Shown piece by piece: positions 25,299 through 33,941 of a stretch of DNA of 64,000 nucleotides (the stretch's first letter is position 1; every line of letters starts with the position of its first letter). A program made the translations under genes and the position numbers. This DNA comes from ZC4RG17 sp036380875 (GTDB lineage: Bacteria; Actinomycetota; Acidimicrobiia; Spongiisociales; ZC4RG35): contig DASVDX010000035.1 in the NCBI GenBank assembly GCA_036380875.1, forward strand, positions 1 through 64,000, written 5' to 3'. The notes below the pieces were generated by a model. The model did no database searches. It was given only the letters and a program-made list of their open reading frames with translations, and had not been told where the DNA came from.

Positions 25299-26759
25299 TC
25301 AGGCGGGTGACATCGAGATGTGATACGTGCCGGTTCCGTCGGTCAGCCAATGAGGCCATACGACGAGGCCGCCGGACTCCAGCGGATGGACGAACAGCTC
25401 ACACGGGCGGAGGGCCGAGATGAGGATGCTGTGGTCGTCGTCGACGAGCCGGAAGCGGTGACCCGACACCGCCAAGGGCTCGGTGGCGTCGCGCCATTGC
25501 CCGCCGTCGACCCGAATGCGTGGTGTGCGGAGTCGCAAGGGGAACTCAGGGCCCATTCGCACCAACTCCGTGGCGGAGACCGTGAGCTCGAGCGACAGCG
25601 CGCGCCCGTCGAGCTCCAAACGCACGGAGCTGCCGGTGTCGGAGCCGAGGGAGAGGAAAGCCTGTCCCCGTCCCTGGCCCCGACCCTGTACGAACAGACG
25701 CTCGGGCTCCGGCTCGGCCCCTTCTTCGCCGACCAGGCGGCGGAGCAACACCGCCGGCACCGGCGGGTGGACGGCTGTGATCGGCCACCGTCCCGCCTTG
25801 TCGTCCCAGAACGCCAGCACACCCTCTGCCGGGTCGACCACGAGCGAGGCGGCGACGGTCTCTATGTGGACCTCGTCGGTGCCGTCGGCGTCCCAGTCGA
25901 TGTCCGTCACCTCGACCCAGTTGTCGCCCCGCTTCAAGGCCCGATCGAGGGCAATGGCGGCATCGAGCAGATCGACTTCGGGATCGGCGAATCCGGGGTC
26001 GAGCAGGTGCTCGCGGGATTGGAGGCGCAAGAGGGCGTCTTGGACCGGGCTGCGGCCTCCTTGCGCCGCGGTGCGGAGGACGAGCTTGCGATAGAACGGT
26101 TCCCGGGAGGGATCCGGCTCGGGGACCGCCAGGCGAGGTTCCAGTCGTTCTCTCGGCCCATGCTCGGACAGGAACCGTGACACCGACGCCAGCTGTGGCC
26201 CATGACGGGACACGAACTCCTCGAGCCCGTCGGAGTCGACGATGACTGCCACCAGGCCGTCGCCTTCGACGTCGGGCGCTTCGGGGAAGACCGGAATGCC
26301 GATCACGGCTGTTCCGGCCCGCTCGATCGGGCCCGGGGCGGTGCTCTTCTCTGCCAGCACGTCGGCAGAGAAGAACACCAGTCGGTGCCCGGCGTCTGAC
26401 GCCACCGACACCAGCGCCGGCTCCCATTCCCCGTCGACCCACAACCCGCCCGGAGAGATCCCGGCCACGTCCATGGCCGTTCTCTCCCGTTCCAGTTGCA
26501 GCCGGACGGCGTTCGGGGAGATCCTCGTCAGCAGCGGGTCGGAAAAGCCACCCGCCAGCCAGAGGACACGATCCTGGTCCAGGCTCTCCAGAGCATGGCG
26601 AGCGGTGTGGGTCAGGAACTCGATGGCGGCGCCGGGTAGACGCAGCACCACCGAGAGGTCGGCGTGTCGATCGAGACAGTCGGCGACGGCGGTCACGGCC
26701 GCTTCCCATGCCTCCGGGCCGGAGGCATGAGCTGCCACCACCACGGGAGCCAAGTGCAT
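25299..26759 (-). CDS. GH57/4-alpha-glucanotransferase-like protein, probably degenerate
   Basis: A 486-residue protein resembling the GH57 alpha-amylase/4-alpha-glucanotransferase architecture in its middle and end. FYRKLVLRTAAQGG is followed by a Leu-rich helical region (DALLRLQSREHLLD), and DIDWDADGTDEVHIETVAA begins a beta-sandwich like the DUF1926 C-terminal domain. The catalytic half looks decayed: the usual HNHQP opening is replaced by VVAAHASGPEAW, and the nucleophile block (W-L-x-E-R-x-W-E-P in the family) reads GLWVDGEWEP, shorter and without Glu at the expected place. It may be a carbohydrate-binding pseudoenzyme. The ATG is fixed by TACCGT ending 7 nt upstream. The gene precedes the sigma factor. 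Confidence 0.55.
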   Translation of the reverse strand: MHLAPVVVAAHASGPEAWEAAVTAVADCLDRHADLSVVLRLPGAAIEFLTHTARHALESLDQDRVLWLAGGFSDPLLTRISPNAVRLQLERERTAMDVAGISPGGLWVDGEWEPALVSVASDAGHRLVFFSADVLAEKSTAPGPIERAGTAVIGIPVFPEAPDVEGDGLVAVIVDSDGLEEFVSRHGPQLASVSRFLSEHGPRERLEPRLAVPEPDPSREPFYRKLVLRTAAQGGRSPVQDALLRLQSREHLLDPGFADPEVDLLDAAIALDRALKRGDNWVEVTDIDWDADGTDEVHIETVAASLVVDPAEGVLAFWDDKAGRWPITAVHPPVPAVLLRRLVGEEGAEPEPERLFVQGRGQGRGQAFLSLGSDTGSSVRLELDGRALSLELTVSATELVRMGPEFPLRLRTPRIRVDGGQWRDATEPLAVSGHRFRLVDDDHSILISALRPCELFVHPLESGGLVVWPHWLTDGTGTYHISMSPA

Positions 26760-26766
26760 CGCTTGC

Positions 26767-26772
26767 ACGGTA
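26767..26772 (-). promoter_or_regulatory. Leaderless-type -10 element (GH57-like gene)
   Basis: On the minus strand TACCGT is followed after 7 nt by the ATG at 26759. It may also drive the downstream sigma and anti-sigma-like genes. Confidence 0.5.
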
Positions 26773-26821
26773 GCGGTGGCCGCCACGAACCATCTCCGAC
26801 GGGCAGCGGCCGGCGGCCCAT

Positions 26822-26827
26822 TACAAT
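26822..26827 (+). promoter_or_regulatory. Leaderless-type -10 element (gatC)
   Basis: TACAAT, one of the best matches to the -10 consensus here, is followed after 7 nt by the gatC ATG at 26835. Confidence 0.55.
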
Positions 26828-26834
26828 CGCCGCA

Positions 26835-27128
26835 ATGCCCGTCGACATCGATATCGCCCATGTGGCGCGCCTGGCCCGCTTGGCGCTGGACGACTCCGAG
26901 CTCGAGATCTACCGCCGTCAGCTGTCGCAGATCCTCGAGCATGCCGCCAAAGTGCAGTCCGTCGCCACCGACGACACGGCGCCCACCGCACACCCTCTCG
27001 GGCTGACCAACTCCTTCCGATCAGACGTCGTGCAGCCGTCGCTCGATCGCGACGAGGTGCTCTCGCAGGCTCCCGAGTCGCAGGACGGCTACTTCGTGGT
27101 CCCGCCGGCACTCGAGGTCGACGGGTGA
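26835..27128 (+). CDS. gatC: Asp-tRNA(Asn)/Glu-tRNA(Gln) amidotransferase subunit C
   Basis: A 97-residue subunit that stabilises GatA within the GatCAB complex, which amidates mischarged Glu-tRNA(Gln) and Asp-tRNA(Asn). The N-terminal helices HVARLARLALDDSELEIYRRQLSQIL and the C-terminal belt (LRSDVVQPSLDRDEV-type, ending QDGYFVVPPALE) are diagnostic. It is the first gene of gatC-gatA-gatB and overlaps gatA by 4 bp. Presence of the full set implies that at least one of the two amide aminoacyl-tRNAs is made indirectly in this organism. Confidence 0.95.
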   Translation: MPVDIDIAHVARLARLALDDSELEIYRRQLSQILEHAAKVQSVATDDTAPTAHPLGLTNSFRSDVVQPSLDRDEVLSQAPESQDGYFVVPPALEVDG

Positions 27129-28591
27129 GCCTCGCCGACCTCACCATCGTCGAAGCAGGGCGGCGGCTCGAGGCGGGGGAGATCACCTCGGTCGACCTGA
27201 CCGAAGCCGTCCTCGAACGGGCGACGATGACGGAGGCCCAACTCCACTGCTATCTCACGATCGACCGGGACGGAGCCCTGGAGAGCGCGGCCGCCTCCGA
27301 CGAGCGGCGGAGCCAGGGTCGGGCTCTCGGGCCGCTCGACGGCATACCCGTGGCGCTGAAGGACAACATGTGCACCCGGGGCGTCGAGACGACCGCCGCC
27401 TCACAGATCCTCGCCGGCTGGGTGCCGCCCTACGACGCCCACGTCGTCGAACGCCTGCGTGAGGCAGGGGCGGTCCTCGTGGGGAAGACGAACCTCGACG
27501 AGTTCGCCATGGGGTCCTCGACCGAGAACTCCGCCTACGGCCCCACTCGCAACCCCTGGGACACCGATCGCGTTCCGGGGGGGTCCTCGGGCGGGTCGGC
27601 GGCGGCCGTGGCGGCAGGATCGGCGCTCGGGTCTCTCGGTTCCGACACCGGTGGCTCGATCCGTCAGCCAGCGGCGTTGTGCGGGGTGGTCGGTGTCAAG
27701 CCGACGTACGGCCGGGTGAGCCGCTACGGGCTCATAGCCTTCGCTTCCTCTCTCGACCAGATCGGGCCGCTGGCCCGCTCGGTCGACGACGCCCGCCTGC
27801 TCCTCGAGACCATCTGGGGTCACGATCCCCGCGATGCCACCTCCTATCCCGGTGAGTACCCGTCCCTCGCCGCCGCCCTCGACCGCGGTGTCGGAGGGAT
27901 GAGGATCGGCGTGGTCGAGGAGTTCGGCGGCGAGGGGTACGAGAAGGCGGTCGAAGCGGCCGTGTCGGCGACCATCGAGCGGCTCGCCGGCGCCGGAGCC
28001 GAGATCGTGGAGGTGTCCATCCCGACGGCGCAGGTGGCCCTCTCCGCCTACTACCTCATCGCCCCTGCCGAGGCGTCCGCCAACCTCGCCCGTTTCGACG
28101 GCGTCCGCTACGGCAATCGGGTGCCCGGGGACACCACCGAGGAGATGATGGCTCGCACCCGCGCCGCTGGGTTCGGTCCCGAGGTGAAGCGCCGCATCCT
28201 GCTCGGCACGTATGCCCTGTCCGCCGGGTACTACGACGCCTTCTACGGCAAGGCACAGCAGGTGCGGACCAGATTGATCCAAGAGTTCCGGGCGGCCTAC
28301 GAGACCGCCGACGTGCTCATCTCGCCGACTAGCCCCACCGTCGCCTTCGAGCTCGGAGCCAGGGTCGACGACCCGCTCTCCATGTACCTGTCGGACGTGT
28401 GCACCCTGCCGGTCAACCTCACCGGCGATCCCGCGATCTCGGTCCCGGTGGGGACCGACGACGCCGGCCTGCCGATCGGGCTCCAGGTCATGGCGCCGGC
28501 GCTCGGCGAGGAGCAGATGTTCTGTGTCGCTGCCGAGGTCGAGCGGCTCGCCGCTTTCGATGCCCGTCCTCCGCTGGGAGACGCGTCATGA
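27125..28591 (+). CDS. gatA: Asp-tRNA(Asn)/Glu-tRNA(Gln) amidotransferase subunit A
   Basis: The 488-residue amidase subunit that frees ammonia from glutamine. The Ser-cisSer-Lys triad is visible: Lys in PVALKDNMCTRG near residue 78, then RVPGGSSGGSAAAVAAG near 150-165 with the cis-Ser, and SDTGGSIRQPA near 175-185 with the nucleophile. FAMGSSTENSAYGPTRNPWD is the family block ahead of them. Length is typical. GTG start overlapping the gatC stop; its own stop overlaps gatB (ATGA), so the three subunits are translationally coupled. Confidence 0.97.
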   Translation: MSLADLTIVEAGRRLEAGEITSVDLTEAVLERATMTEAQLHCYLTIDRDGALESAAASDERRSQGRALGPLDGIPVALKDNMCTRGVETTAASQILAGWVPPYDAHVVERLREAGAVLVGKTNLDEFAMGSSTENSAYGPTRNPWDTDRVPGGSSGGSAAAVAAGSALGSLGSDTGGSIRQPAALCGVVGVKPTYGRVSRYGLIAFASSLDQIGPLARSVDDARLLLETIWGHDPRDATSYPGEYPSLAAALDRGVGGMRIGVVEEFGGEGYEKAVEAAVSATIERLAGAGAEIVEVSIPTAQVALSAYYLIAPAEASANLARFDGVRYGNRVPGDTTEEMMARTRAAGFGPEVKRRILLGTYALSAGYYDAFYGKAQQVRTRLIQEFRAAYETADVLISPTSPTVAFELGARVDDPLSMYLSDVCTLPVNLTGDPAISVPVGTDDAGLPIGLQVMAPALGEEQMFCVAAEVERLAAFDARPPLGDAS

Positions 28592-30036
28592 GTTGGGAAC
28601 CGGTCATCGGAATCGAGACTCACGTCGAGTTGAAGACAGACTCGAAGATGTTCTGCGGCTGCGCGGTGGGCTTCGGTGAGGAGCCGAACACGAACGTGTG
28701 CCCTGTCTGCCTGGGGCTCCCCGGGGCGCTGCCCGTGACGAACCAGCGGGCGATCGAATGGATCACCGCCATCGGCCTGGCGCTCGACTGTCAGATCAGC
28801 TCGACGTCGGTGTTCCATCGCAAGAACTACTTCTACGCCGACCTGCCGAAGAACTACCAGATCTCCCAGTACGACATCCCGGTGTGCCACGACGGGCATC
28901 TCGACGTCGACGTCGACGGGGAGACGATCCGGGTCGGCATCGAACGGGCCCACATGGAAGAGGACACCGGCAAGTCCCGCCATGTCGGCGGGGGCGGTCG
29001 TATCCACCAGGCGGAGGCGACGCTCCTCGACTTCAACCGTTCGGGGGTGCCCCTGGTCGAGATCGTGTCGCGGCCCGACATCCACTCGGCCGCCCAGGCA
29101 CGCGCTTACGCCCAGGAGCTGAGGGCCGTAGTCGCCGAGCTGGGCGTCTCCGATGCCCGTATGGAGGAAGGCTCCATCCGCTTCGACGCCAACGTGTCGG
29201 TGCGGCCCGCGGGCAGTTCGGAGCTGGGGACGAAGGTCGAGATCAAGAACATGAACTCCTTCCGGTCCCTCGAACGCGCCATCGACTTCGAGATCACGCG
29301 CCAGATCGCCGCCCTGGAGCGCGGCGAGAAGCTCGTCCAGGAGACCCGGCACTGGGACGAGGAGTCGGGTGTGACCCACACCATGCGGGTGAAGGAGGGC
29401 TCCTCCGACTACCGCTACTTCACGGAGCCGGATCTGCCTCCACTGGTGCTGGACGAGGACTGGGTGGAGCGGATCGCAGCCACGCTCCCCGAGCTGCCGT
29501 CTGCCCGGCGAGCCCGGTACGCCGCCGCCGGTCTCGACCCGCAGATCGCCAGCGTCCTCTCCTCAGCCGAGCCCGAGCTGCGGCAGTTGTACGAGGACGC
29601 CGTCGCCGCCGGCGCCGATCCCAAGGCTGCCGCCAACTGGGTCACCGGCGACGTGACGGCGGGGCTCCGCCGGCTGGGGCGCGCCGTGGAGGAAGCCTTC
29701 CTCAGCGGCGAGGTCATCGCCGATCTGGTGAAGATGGTCACCGACGGGAAGATCTCGTCCTCCGCCGCCAAAGAGGTGCTCGCCGGCGTGATGGAAGGCG
29801 AGGGCACCCCTGCCGAAGTGGCCGAGAAGCGGGACCTCCTCCAGATCTCCGATTCCTCCGAGCTGGAGGGATTGATCGCCTCCGTCCTCGAGCAAAACCC
29901 CGATGCCGTCGAGCGTTACCGGTCAGGGGAGGCCAAGGTCATCGGCTTCCTCGTCGGCCAGGTGATGAAAACGTCGGGCGGCAAAGCCGATCCGAAGCTC
30001 GTGAACGAGTTGCTGCGCCGAAACCTGGAAAGCTGA
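28588..30036 (+). CDS. gatB: Asp-tRNA(Asn)/Glu-tRNA(Gln) amidotransferase subunit B
   Basis: The 482-residue kinase/tRNA-binding subunit. It opens WEPVIGIETHVELKTDSKMFCGC. Cysteines in FCGCAVGFGEEPNTNVCPVCLG form the zinc site, and YFYADLPKNYQISQYDIPVC, EEDTGKSRH, DFNRSGVPLVEIVS and MNSFRSLERAI are family signatures. The C-terminal tail domain (GKISSSAAKEVL, ending in KLVNELLRRNL) recognises the tRNA. The ATG overlaps the gatA stop. A HAD phosphatase gene follows after 5 bp. Confidence 0.97.
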   Translation: MSWEPVIGIETHVELKTDSKMFCGCAVGFGEEPNTNVCPVCLGLPGALPVTNQRAIEWITAIGLALDCQISSTSVFHRKNYFYADLPKNYQISQYDIPVCHDGHLDVDVDGETIRVGIERAHMEEDTGKSRHVGGGGRIHQAEATLLDFNRSGVPLVEIVSRPDIHSAAQARAYAQELRAVVAELGVSDARMEEGSIRFDANVSVRPAGSSELGTKVEIKNMNSFRSLERAIDFEITRQIAALERGEKLVQETRHWDEESGVTHTMRVKEGSSDYRYFTEPDLPPLVLDEDWVERIAATLPELPSARRARYAAAGLDPQIASVLSSAEPELRQLYEDAVAAGADPKAAANWVTGDVTAGLRRLGRAVEEAFLSGEVIADLVKMVTDGKISSSAAKEVLAGVMEGEGTPAEVAEKRDLLQISDSSELEGLIASVLEQNPDAVERYRSGEAKVIGFLVGQVMKTSGGKADPKLVNELLRRNLES

Positions 30037-30041
30037 CTCAC

Positions 30042-30686
30042 GTGGGACGCTTCCTGGGTTTCGAGGGGGTCGACGCAGTGTTGTTCGACTGTGACGGGGT
30101 TCTCGTCGACTCCGAGCCGATCTCGGCGCGGGCGTGGCGAGCGGCGTTGGAGCAAGTCGGTGTCGAGCTCCCCGACTTCGCCGACTGGGTCGGCAAGACG
30201 GACCAAGAGATGGCTATCCACTTCGCCGCCGAAGCCGGTATCTCTCCGACCCGCCTCAACTCGATGATGGCGGAGCACCTGGTGGAGATACTGCGCGAGG
30301 AGGGGGTGGAGGCGTTCCCCGACACCCTCGTCGCCCTGGACGCCGCCGAACGCTCCCGCCTCCCCCTGGGAGTGGTCTCCAACAGCCAAGGATGGCGACT
30401 CGACCTGATCCTGGCGGCGGCGGGAATCAAGGACCGGTTTTCGGTGATGGTCTCGAGTGACGACGTCTCCCGGCCCAAGCCTCATCCCGACATGTACCTC
30501 CTCGCCGCCCAGCGCCTGGACGTGCCGCCGCTTCGTTGCCTCGTCGTCGAGGACACCCCTGTCGGCATCAGTGCCGGCCGGGCGGCGGGCATGCGCGTCG
30601 TCGCCGTCGACCGTGGGATCTTCCACCCCGACGAGCTCCGGCACGCCACGAAGATCGTCCCCGCCGTCGACCGGGATCTGGACTGA
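30042..30686 (+). CDS. HAD-superfamily hydrolase, beta-phosphoglucomutase/phosphatase type
   Basis: A 214-residue HAD subfamily IA enzyme. Motif I is LFDCDGVLVDSEP near residue 15 with both Asp residues, motif II is LGVVSNSQ near 108, motif III is the Lys in SRPKPHPDMY near 145, and motif IV is VVEDTPVGISAGRAAGM near 168. A helical cap lies between motifs I and II. The substrate is probably a small phosphorylated metabolite but cannot be specified. GTG start 5 bp after gatB, possibly cotranscribed with it. Confidence 0.9.
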   Translation: MGRFLGFEGVDAVLFDCDGVLVDSEPISARAWRAALEQVGVELPDFADWVGKTDQEMAIHFAAEAGISPTRLNSMMAEHLVEILREEGVEAFPDTLVALDAAERSRLPLGVVSNSQGWRLDLILAAAGIKDRFSVMVSSDDVSRPKPHPDMYLLAAQRLDVPPLRCLVVEDTPVGISAGRAAGMRVVAVDRGIFHPDELRHATKIVPAVDRDLD

Positions 30687-30709
30687 CGGGCCAACGCCGC
30701 TGATTCCGC

Positions 30710-30715
30710 TACCTT
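30710..30715 (+). promoter_or_regulatory. Leaderless-type -10 element (pyk)
   Basis: TACCTT is followed after 7 nt by the pyk GTG at 30723. This supports that start over an in-frame TTG at 30714, which lies inside the hexamer. Confidence 0.5.
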
Positions 30716-30722
30716 GCCCGGG

Positions 30723-32192
30723 GTGAGACGAACCAAGATCGTGGCCACTCTGGGGCCGGCGACGGATTCCTACGAGCAGGTCCGGGCGCTGGTCGACGCC
30801 GGGATGGACGTCGCCCGGCTCAACTTCTCCCACGGCGACCACGACACCCACCGTCGATGGTTCGAGTGGGTGAGACGGGCGGCGGACGAGAGCGGTCGCA
30901 ACGTGGCGATCCTCCAGGACATCCAGGGGCCCAAGCTGCGAGTCGGCCGATTCCCCGACGGGGCCGTCGAGCTGACCCCGGGAACCACGGTCACCCTGGT
31001 GCCCGACGACGTCCCCGGCGGCGACAGGCTTATCCCGATCTCGTACCCCCACTTGACCGAAGACGTAGGGGAAGGGGATCGGATCGTCCTCGCCGACGGC
31101 CTCATCGTTCTCGAAGTGACCAGTGTGACGTCGGACTCGCTCACTGCGCTGGTCCGGATAGGAGGGACGCTCGCCGACCGAAAGGGAGCGGCCTTCCCCG
31201 ACAGCGACCTGAGGACGCCCGCCGTCACCCGAAAGGACCAGGAGGATCTCGAGTTCGGTCGGGAGCTGGGGGTGGACTGGGTGGCGGCGTCGTTCGTCCG
31301 CACTGGTGAGGACGTTCGCCAGGTCCAGGCGCTGTGCGGCCTGGCGCCGGTGATCGCCAAGATCGAGCTGGCCGTCGCCTACCGGAACCTAGATGAGATC
31401 CTGGCCGAGTCGGACGGCGTCATGATCGCCCGGGGGGACCTGGGGGTGCAGCTGCCACTGGAGCGGATCCCCATCATCCAGGCCGAGATCCTGGCCCGGG
31501 CCAATGCCGCGGGGCGGATCACCATCACCGCCACGGAGATGCTGGAGTCGATGACCCACAACCAGCGCCCTACCCGGGCGGAGGTCACCGACGTGGTCAA
31601 CGCCGTAGTGGAGGGCACCGACGCCGTCATGCTCTCAGGGGAGACGGCGGTGGGGGAGTATCCGATCCGCGCCGTCGAGATGATGGCCCGGATATGCGAG
31701 GAAGCCGAGCGTTCGCCCCATGCCAGGCGCCACTCCGTGCCGTTCCTCGGCGCGGTCAACCGTGTCGCCTCGGCCGTGGCGCGCGCCGCCACCGAAGCCG
31801 CCGCCGATCTAGGGATCTCCACGATCGTCGCCTTCACGGAATCGGGAAGCACCGCCCGCCTGATCTCCAAGTACCGCCCGGAGGCGGCGGTCGTCGCCTT
31901 CAGTCCCAATCCCGCCACCCGGCGGCGAATGGCGCTGTATTGGGGGGTGACCGCCTACCCGTTCGAGAGGCGCGAGTACACCGACCACGAGATCGCCGCC
32001 GCCGAGAAGTTCCTCGAACGCGAGAAGCTGTGCCATCGGGGGGACCTCGTCGTGATGGTGGCGGGCATCCCGCCGGGGCAACGCTCCGCCACCAATCTCA
32101 TGAAGATCCACATGGTGGGCGAACGGGAGGGCGGGGTGCTGTCCCAACGCAGCGGTCGGCGCACGCCCGAGGTGGGCGGGCTCGGTGTCTGA
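30723..32192 (+). CDS. pyk: Pyruvate kinase
   Basis: A 489-residue glycolytic enzyme converting phosphoenolpyruvate and ADP to pyruvate and ATP. MRRTKIVATLGPA and MDVARLNFSHG open the TIM barrel, ILQDIQGPKLRVG leads to the B domain, IAKIELAVAYRN and DGVMIARGDLGVQLPLERIP hold metal ligands, and ITATEMLESMTHNQRPTRAE is the active-site loop. The C-terminal allosteric domain (IVAFTESGSTARLISKYRP, ending GGVLSQRSG) is complete. The GTG at 30723 gives a canonical N-terminus. Confidence 0.96.
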   Translation: MRRTKIVATLGPATDSYEQVRALVDAGMDVARLNFSHGDHDTHRRWFEWVRRAADESGRNVAILQDIQGPKLRVGRFPDGAVELTPGTTVTLVPDDVPGGDRLIPISYPHLTEDVGEGDRIVLADGLIVLEVTSVTSDSLTALVRIGGTLADRKGAAFPDSDLRTPAVTRKDQEDLEFGRELGVDWVAASFVRTGEDVRQVQALCGLAPVIAKIELAVAYRNLDEILAESDGVMIARGDLGVQLPLERIPIIQAEILARANAAGRITITATEMLESMTHNQRPTRAEVTDVVNAVVEGTDAVMLSGETAVGEYPIRAVEMMARICEEAERSPHARRHSVPFLGAVNRVASAVARAATEAAADLGISTIVAFTESGSTARLISKYRPEAAVVAFSPNPATRRRMALYWGVTAYPFERREYTDHEIAAAEKFLEREKLCHRGDLVVMVAGIPPGQRSATNLMKIHMVGEREGGVLSQRSGRRTPEVGGLGV

Positions 32193-32210
32193 GCGAGGCA
32201 GTCCCACCAC

Positions 32211-32216
32211 TAACAT
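32211..32216 (+). promoter_or_regulatory. Leaderless-type -10 element (Nfu-N-like gene)
   Basis: TAACAT is followed after 6 nt by the ATG at 32223. Confidence 0.5.
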
Positions 32217-32222
32217 CGCCGC

Positions 32223-32513
32223 ATGGGCCAGACGATCGAGATAAACCGCGCCTTCCGAGTCGGCGACTCCCTGGTCGTCATCTGTGACCGGACCCTCGCC
32301 GGACAGGACGGAGAGGCCTACACGCCCGGGACCACAGCGGGGCTCGACACATGGCCCGCCCGCCTGGCCGAGCGGCTATTCGCCTCCGACGGCGACATCC
32401 AGCGGGTGCACGTGATGTCGAACGCTGTCACGATCACCCGCTCCGGCGGCTGGACTCCCGAGGCCGAGGAGAATGCTTCGGCCGTCGTGCGCGACTTCTT
32501 CCGCTACTACTGA
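32223..32513 (+). CDS. Small protein resembling the Nfu N-terminal domain
   Basis: A 96-residue protein. The C-terminal half (ARLAERLFASDGDIQRVHVMSN, VTITRSGGW and a final helix VVRDFFRYY) follows the pattern of the Nfu/NifU-N domain, where a small subdomain ends with a strand V-T-I-T, a Trp and a helix. The Cys-X2-Cys cluster domain of Nfu proteins is absent, so it would not by itself hold an Fe-S cluster. Role unknown; an accessory function in Fe-S metabolism is speculative. Its leaderless-type -10 and codon use argue for a real gene. Confidence 0.65.
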   Translation: MGQTIEINRAFRVGDSLVVICDRTLAGQDGEAYTPGTTAGLDTWPARLAERLFASDGDIQRVHVMSNAVTITRSGGWTPEAEENASAVVRDFFRYY

Positions 32514-32542
32514 GATCCAGCAGGCGACTGACGGCTGCGGCT

Positions 32543-32986
32543 CTACTTCTCGGATGCGTCGTGATCGATCGCAGCCTGTAGGAGCCCGCGCAACTGCTCC
32601 TCTCCTCTCGCGCCGAGTCCTCCGAATATGCGCTCTTCGAGCCGTGTCACCTCCTCGTCGCACGCCTTGAGGAGGGCGAGACCCTCGTCCGTGAGCTCGG
32701 TCAACTGGATGCGGCCGTGGTCGGGCGACACCCGCCGCAGGATCAGACCGCGCTCCTCGAGAGAGTTCACTACCTGATGCATGGCCTGGGCCGTGATGTA
32801 CGAACGTCGAGCCAGTTGGGCGTTCGACAGGCCGGGCCGATGTTCCAGGATGCTCATCAGTGTGTACTGCGGCACCGAAAGGCCGAACGGCTTGAGCACC
32901 TCCGACAGCTTGGAGCGTATGAGCCGGTCGAGGCGGGCGACCAGATAACTCGTTCGGGGCCGTGTGTTGCCGTCGCTGTTGCTCAT
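32543..32986 (-). CDS. MarR-family transcriptional regulator
   Basis: A 147-residue winged-helix dimeric regulator. FGLSVPQYTLMSILEHRPGLSNAQLARRSYITAQAMHQVVNSLEERGLI is followed by the wing (RRVSPDHGRIQLTELTDEG) and a C-terminal dimerisation helix. MarR proteins usually bind palindromes overlapping promoters and release them on binding a small, often aromatic or acyl-CoA, ligand. It lies 7 bp downstream of the amidohydrolase gene on the same strand. That transcript starts beside operator copy A, so autoregulation through the 17-bp palindrome found in this region is likely, though inferred. Confidence 0.92.
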   Translation of the reverse strand: MSNSDGNTRPRTSYLVARLDRLIRSKLSEVLKPFGLSVPQYTLMSILEHRPGLSNAQLARRSYITAQAMHQVVNSLEERGLILRRVSPDHGRIQLTELTDEGLALLKACDEEVTRLEERIFGGLGARGEEQLRGLLQAAIDHDASEK

Positions 32987-32993
32987 GACATCC

Positions 32994-33863
32994 CTAGGTC
33001 AACTCGAGGAGCTCTTTGGCATTGTCCATGAGGATCATCCGCTCCACGTCATCACCCAGGTCGAGCCGGTGGAACTCGTCGAGCCATCGATCGGGGGTGA
33101 TCAGCGGGTAGTCGGATCCGAAGAGCACCTGCCTCCGGAGCGGGCCCCGCATGTAGGAAATCAACTGCGGCGGGAACCGCTTCGGGCTCCAGCCCGACAG
33201 GTCGAGACGGACCTGGGGCTTGTGCAGAGCAATCGAGATCGCCTCGTCCTGCCAGGGGAAGGATGGGTGGGCCATGATGATCTTCATTTCGGGGAAGTCC
33301 ACCGCGACATCGTCGATGAGCATCGGGTTGCTGTGTCGCAGCCTGATCCCTCCGCCCCCCGGAAGTCCGGCCCCGATCCCGCTGTGGCCCGTGTGGAAAA
33401 GGGCGATCGCTCCCGCAGCTTGGATCAACTCGTAGAGCGGGTAAGCGATGCGGTCGTTGGGGTCGAACTGCTGGATGCTCGGGTGGAACTTGATGCCTTT
33501 GACCTCGCCGGTGGAGAGCAGTTCTTCGGCCTCCGCGACGCCTTCGGGGCCGCGGCGAGGATCGATGCTGGCGAACGGGATCAGCACGTCACGATGGCGA
33601 CGCGCCCCTTCGACGATGAAGCCGTTCGGAATGCGGGGCTGGCCCGTCGTGAGAGCCGAATCCACACCGAAGACGACCGCCTTCATTCGTCGGGAGCGGT
33701 AGTACTCGGCCACCTCGTCGAGGGTCGGGAGAGGGCCCTTTTCCCGGAAGTATCGGTTCGCCGCCTCTCTCAATTCCGGGGACAGATGGTCTTCGCCCTC
33801 GGGACCCACCTCGATGTGGACGTGCACGTCGATCGCCACCCAATCTTCGACTTCTGGGGTCAA
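32994..33863 (-). CDS. Amidohydrolase 2 family protein (ACMSD-like TIM barrel)
   Basis: A 289-residue metal-dependent hydrolase or decarboxylase of the amidohydrolase-2 type. VAIDVHVHIEVG near the N-terminus gives the HxH metal site, KGIKFHPSIQQFDP and LFHTGHSGIG hold further His residues, IIMAHPSFPWQDEAI another, and VLFGSDYPLITPDRWLDEF the catalytic Asp. Members decarboxylate or hydrolyse aromatic-ring-derived acids, but the substrate here is unknown. The TTG at 33863 is preferred because AGGAGAG lies just upstream; a TTG at 33881 would sit almost in the promoter. Cotranscribed with marR and divergent from the acyl-CoA synthetase across operator A. Confidence 0.85.
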   Translation of the reverse strand: MTPEVEDWVAIDVHVHIEVGPEGEDHLSPELREAANRYFREKGPLPTLDEVAEYYRSRRMKAVVFGVDSALTTGQPRIPNGFIVEGARRHRDVLIPFASIDPRRGPEGVAEAEELLSTGEVKGIKFHPSIQQFDPNDRIAYPLYELIQAAGAIALFHTGHSGIGAGLPGGGGIRLRHSNPMLIDDVAVDFPEMKIIMAHPSFPWQDEAISIALHKPQVRLDLSGWSPKRFPPQLISYMRGPLRRQVLFGSDYPLITPDRWLDEFHRLDLGDDVERMILMDNAKELLELT

Positions 33864-33891
33864 GATCTCTCCTGCGGGCAAACCGGGACGA

Positions 33892-33908
33892 TATCAAGAT
33901 ACCTGATA
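33892..33908. promoter_or_regulatory. Operator copy A of the MarR-region palindrome
   Basis: TATCAAGATACCTGATA is an imperfect 17-bp palindrome with perfect 5-bp arms, extending to perfect 6-bp arms ATATCA/TGATAT. It lies between the divergent amidohydrolase-marR and acyl-CoA synthetase transcripts and touches a plus-strand -10-like TATATT at 33907-33912. Copies B (37019-37035) and C (36950-36966) share the design. Confidence 0.7.
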
Positions 33909-33941
33909 TATTGCGGTCGTCCGTCGAGCCAGGAGGAGCCG

